A DNA stretch of 6,077 bases from Spirochaetaceae bacterium (GTDB lineage Bacteria > Spirochaetota > Spirochaetia > SZUA-6 > Bin103): assembly GCA_028820215.1 (NCBI GenBank), contig JAPPKD010000127.1, forward strand, positions 1 to 6,077, written 5' to 3'. Within the stretch, counting starts at the first letter, position 1. Every line of letters starts with the position of its first letter. This document shows positions 3,161-6,077 of the stretch, piece after piece. The notes beneath the pieces are model-generated. The model was given only the letters and a program-made list of their open reading frames with translations, made no database searches and was not told the DNA's origin. Made by a program: the position numbers and the translations under genes.

Positions 3161-6077
3161 ATGGGTCTGGTGTCAGGGCGCAATGGATCCGAAGGAACCG
3201 GCCGGAGACTGCCGCTCACCGGTGGCGCCTCCGTAACGAGACGCGCCCGGACGCCTGCCTCCGCGGCGCGCCGAGCGCGATCCGCACGTCGCGTGGTGCT
3301 GGCGTCGCTGGTCGTGGCCGCGATTCTGGGCCTGCCGGACCTCGCGCACGCCGACCCGCCGGGCCGGGTCTGGCTCTTTGCATTCGTGGACGGGCAGACC
3401 CGAATCGATCTGCAATGGAGTAGAAACCGCAACGCCGACCCGCCGGTCCAAGACCACAAGATCGAAGCGTGCAAGGAAACCGCCGACAACGACTGTCGCG
3501 ACGCCGACGATACGGACTGGGCGACGCTCGTAGCGGCGCATCCGCAGGAAACGTCAACGCGCCATAGCAACAAGTATACCCACACGGGCCTCTTGGAAGG
3601 CGAAACGTGGCACTACCGGGTATGGTCGAGGAACGATGACGGGTATGTAACAGCCGAGAACCGAGGGGAGGCCACCGCCACCACGGCGTCCATGCCGATG
3701 CATATGGACGAAAGCGACAATCCCACGTGCGACGGAGCGCGGTGGAAGGCATACATGACAGTCGCTACGTTCGGCGCGTACGACGACCAGGGGTACCGCA
3801 ACTATGGTGACGGAGCCCTGGACAACCAGTCGTTCATGCTCGGTGACACGAACTACACGGTCACCCAGATCTACTACGACCATGAGCGAACGAATTATCC
3901 AACTCGACAGGGCAGATGGTACTTCCCCGCGTCCTATCACTTCGCCGTTACGGAATATCCCTTTGACCCCGGCAAGCTGGAAGACCTGACGCTGTACGTC
4001 GGTGACATGATGCTGCCCCTGTCTTCCTACGGGTCTCACTCCACACAGGGGTTCGGCGAGGCATACCGGTGGGGCTGGTCCAACCGGCGGTGGACCGACG
4101 GGATGGAGCAGTCACCGTACGACAACACCTTCGACTACCGTGACGGCGACAAGGTCATGGTGTGCCTGACCGACACCGCCCCGGTCGTGACGCTCGTGCT
4201 CACCCCCGACTCGATCTCCGAGAGCGGCTCCTCCAACTCCAGCACGGTGACGGCAACCCTCGAACAGGCCGTGGATTCGGCATTCACCGTCACCGTGTCC
4301 GCGGAAGCGGTCTCTCCCGCGGTGGCCGGCGACTTCACGCTCAGCACGAACAAGATCCTCACGTTCCCGGCAAATTCAACGACCAGCACCGGCACCGTCA
4401 CCATTACCGCCGTGAACAACAACGTGGACGCACCCGACAAGACGGTAACGGTTGCCGGCGAGCTCTCATCGGGTGCCGGTGCCGCAGCGCCTTCTCCCGT
4501 GGAATTGACGATCCGCGACGACGACCCCGAGCCGACGCTCAACGTTACGGTAGACCCCGTCACGATTGCCGAGGCGGGCGGAACGTCGACGATCAAGGTC
4601 AGCGCTTCAGGAAGCACCTTTGCCCAGAGTCAGACCTTTTCCCTCACCCTGAGCGGACAAGCCACGGAAACCGACGACTATACCGTCTCGGCGAAGTCCC
4701 TCACGCTGGGCGCCACACAGACCGAGGTCACGGCGACGGCGACGGCAGTTGAGGACTCGGTCCACGAAGGCGACGAGACGATCATTGTCACCGCCCATCA
4801 TGGCGCGAACCAGGTCGGTACTCCACAGACGATCACGATCAGGGACGACGATCTGCCGGTGTTGTCGATCGCAAACGCGACGGCGGTGGCCGAGGGTGAG
4901 GCGGCGCACTTCGTGGTGACCCTGGCGCCGGCGAGCGGCAAGCAGGTCACGGTATCGTACACGACCGAGGACGGCACGGCCCGACAGCCCGGCGACTACA
5001 CGACGGCGAGCGGGACGCTGACGTTCGAGGCCGCAGCAACGACGAAGACGGTCACGGTGGCGACCGTCGACGACTCGGTCGACGAGGCGGACGGTGAGAC
5101 CTTCACGGTCAAGCTGAGCACTCCGGTGAACGCGACGCTGGCCAGCGACGGGACCACGGCGACCGGAACCATCAACGACAACGACGATCCGACGGAGCTG
5201 TCGATCGCTAACGCGGCGGCCGTGACCGAAGGAGCCTCGGCCTCATTCGTGGTGAGCATGGCTGCCAGCGAGAAGCAGGTCACGGTATCGTACACGACCG
5301 AGGACGGCACGGCCCGACAGCCCGGGGACTACACGACCGCGAACGGCACGCTGACTTTCGAAGTCGGAGCAACGACGAAGACCGTCACGGTGGCGACCGT
5401 CGACGACTCGGTCGACGAGGCGGACGGTGAGACCTTCACGGTCAAGCTGAGCACTCCGGTGAACGCGACGCTGGCCAGCGACGGGACCACGGCGACCGGA
5501 ACCATCAACGACAACGACGATCCGACGGAGCTGTCGATCGCTAACGCGGCGGCCGTGACCGAAGGAGCCTCGGCCTCATTCGTGGTGAGCATGGCTGCCA
5601 GCGAGAAGCAGGTCACGGTATCGTACACGACCGAGGACGGCACGGCCCGACAGCCCGGGGACTACACGACCGCGAACGGCACGCTGACCTTCGAAGTCGG
5701 AGCAACGACGAAGACCGTCACGGTGGCGACCGTCGACGACTCGGTCGACGAGGCGGACGGTGAGACCTTCACGGTCAAGCTGAGCACTCCGGTGAACGCG
5801 ACGCTGGCCAGCGACGGGACCACGGCGACCGGAACCATCAACGACAACGACGATCCGACGGAGCTGTCGATCGCTAACGCGGCGGCCGTGACCGAAGGAG
5901 CCTCGGCCTCATTCGTGGTGAGCATGGCTGCCAGCGAGAAGCAGGTCGAGATCTCGTACACGACCGAGGACGGCACGGCCCGACAGCCCGGCGACTACAC
6001 GACCGCGAGCGGCACGCTGACCTTCGAAGTCGGAGCAACGACGAAGACCGTCACGGTGGCGACCGTCGACGACTCGG
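3161..6077 (+). CDS. Large exported FN3 / Calx-beta repeat protein (3' end outside window)
   Basis: The reading frame is open from ATG 3161 to the window edge (972 codons visible). Residues 1-44 are Arg-rich. A hydrophobic stretch VVLASLVVAAILGLPDLAHA (45-64) ends in an AHA signal-peptidase-like site, so mature protein would begin DPPGRVW. Residues about 68-176 look fibronectin-III-like: IDLQWS, DHKIEA, YTHTGLLEGETWHYRVWS. Residues about 192-340 form a second domain (YGDGALDNQSFMLGDTNYTV, LEDLTLYVGD, YRWGWSNRRWTDG) that I cannot name. From about 341 come Calx-beta modules: two diverged (341-455, 456-564), then 565-676, 677-787, 788-898 and 899 onward. Each complete one ends in DDD or NDNDD; the later ones carry TEDGTARQPGDYTT and DEADGETFTVKLS. 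Calx-beta modules commonly bind calcium and form rigid rods in surface or adhesion proteins; that role here is inference. A GTG at 3293 or 3296 could be an alternative start. Confidence 0.85.
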   Translation, partial: MGLVSGRNGSEGTGRRLPLTGGASVTRRARTPASAARRARSARRVVLASLVVAAILGLPDLAHADPPGRVWLFAFVDGQTRIDLQWSRNRNADPPVQDHKIEACKETADNDCRDADDTDWATLVAAHPQETSTRHSNKYTHTGLLEGETWHYRVWSRNDDGYVTAENRGEATATTASMPMHMDESDNPTCDGARWKAYMTVATFGAYDDQGYRNYGDGALDNQSFMLGDTNYTVTQIYYDHERTNYPTRQGRWYFPASYHFAVTEYPFDPGKLEDLTLYVGDMMLPLSSYGSHSTQGFGEAYRWGWSNRRWTDGMEQSPYDNTFDYRDGDKVMVCLTDTAPVVTLVLTPDSISESGSSNSSTVTATLEQAVDSAFTVTVSAEAVSPAVAGDFTLSTNKILTFPANSTTSTGTVTITAVNNNVDAPDKTVTVAGELSSGAGAAAPSPVELTIRDDDPEPTLNVTVDPVTIAEAGGTSTIKVSASGSTFAQSQTFSLTLSGQATETDDYTVSAKSLTLGATQTEVTATATAVEDSVHEGDETIIVTAHHGANQVGTPQTITIRDDDLPVLSIANATAVAEGEAAHFVVTLAPASGKQVTVSYTTEDGTARQPGDYTTASGTLTFEAAATTKTVTVATVDDSVDEADGETFTVKLSTPVNATLASDGTTATGTINDNDDPTELSIANAAAVTEGASASFVVSMAASEKQVTVSYTTEDGTARQPGDYTTANGTLTFEVGATTKTVTVATVDDSVDEADGETFTVKLSTPVNATLASDGTTATGTINDNDDPTELSIANAAAVTEGASASFVVSMAASEKQVTVSYTTEDGTARQPGDYTTANGTLTFEVGATTKTVTVATVDDSVDEADGETFTVKLSTPVNATLASDGTTATGTINDNDDPTELSIANAAAVTEGASASFVVSMAASEKQVEISYTTEDGTARQPGDYTTASGTLTFEVGATTKTVTVATVDDS
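4853..6077 (+). repeat. Tandem 333-bp Calx-beta-coding repeats
   Basis: Units are 4853-5188 (336 bp), 5189-5521, 5522-5854 (333 bp each) and 5855-6077 (223 bp, cut by the window edge). By eye the second and third differ at a single base (T5356 versus C5689), a silent Thr codon change. The first unit is diverged in its 5' part, is one codon longer there, and is identical to the second over the last 138 bp (5051-5188 against 5384-5521). The fourth differs from the third at six visible positions, including four that change Thr-Val to Glu-Ile at residues 930-931. The period equals one Calx-beta module, so copy-number change keeps the frame. Confidence 0.95.

Noticed and set aside
3209..3223. LPLTG sortase-like motif in the surface protein
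   Set aside because: It lies at residues 17-21, before the signal-peptide core. A sortase signal must be at the C-terminus, followed by a membrane segment and basic tail.
3554..4039. 161-residue minus-strand open frame within the surface-protein gene
   Set aside because: The plus strand encodes a coherent FN3-like and second domain continuous with a signal peptide and Calx-beta modules, so this is a shadow.
4996..5976. Three near-identical 104-residue minus-strand open frames (4996-5310, 5329-5643, 5662-5976)
   Set aside because: They are antisense shadows of the Calx-beta repeats, spaced exactly by the 333-bp period, with low-complexity Val/Ser/Ala translations and no family resemblance.
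4853..6077. CRISPR array or transposon-type repeat interpretation of the tandem units
   Set aside because: The units are long, directly abutting, coding and in frame, with a period equal to one protein module; there are no spacers and no terminal inverted repeats.

Overview
The window is high-GC bacterial DNA with short spacers and frequent gene overlaps. No ribosomal or other taxonomic marker is visible. The secreted Calx-beta/FN3 protein and the dense toxin-antitoxin (TA) content suit a large-genome Gram-negative, but no lineage can be assigned.

Layout. (i) 1-168 (+): the last codons of a probable AAA-ATPase/PD-(D/E)XK nuclease-like protein, followed at once by a headless HigB-type toxin tail. 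(ii) 177-512 (+): an intact HigA-type antitoxin whose toxin is gone. (iii) 568-2402 (-): a leucyl aminopeptidase gene (pepA, M17 family) overlapping a Phd/YefM-type antitoxin through an ATGA junction. A broken PIN/VapC-like toxin remnant overlaps the end of that antitoxin. (iv) 2517-3019 (+): a hicB-hicA pair. HicA looks intact; the C-terminus of HicB looks frameshifted. (v) 3161-6077 (+): a large exported protein that runs off the right edge. It has a signal peptide, a fibronectin-III-like domain, an unnamed domain and at least six Calx-beta modules, the last ones almost identical at the DNA level.

Taken together, three different TA families lie within about 3 kb between a nuclease-like gene tail and a surface-protein gene. 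Two of them kept the antitoxin and lost the toxin, and the third kept the toxin while the antitoxin is altered. This looks like a decaying accessory region around one conserved housekeeping gene, pepA. I see no rRNA, tRNA, CRISPR array, insertion sequence or attachment site. There is no gene-free stretch above 300 bases; the three gaps are 513-567, 2403-2516 and 3020-3160. The most notable features are the symmetrical toxin erosion, the pepA-antitoxin coupling, and the recently amplified 333-bp repeats.
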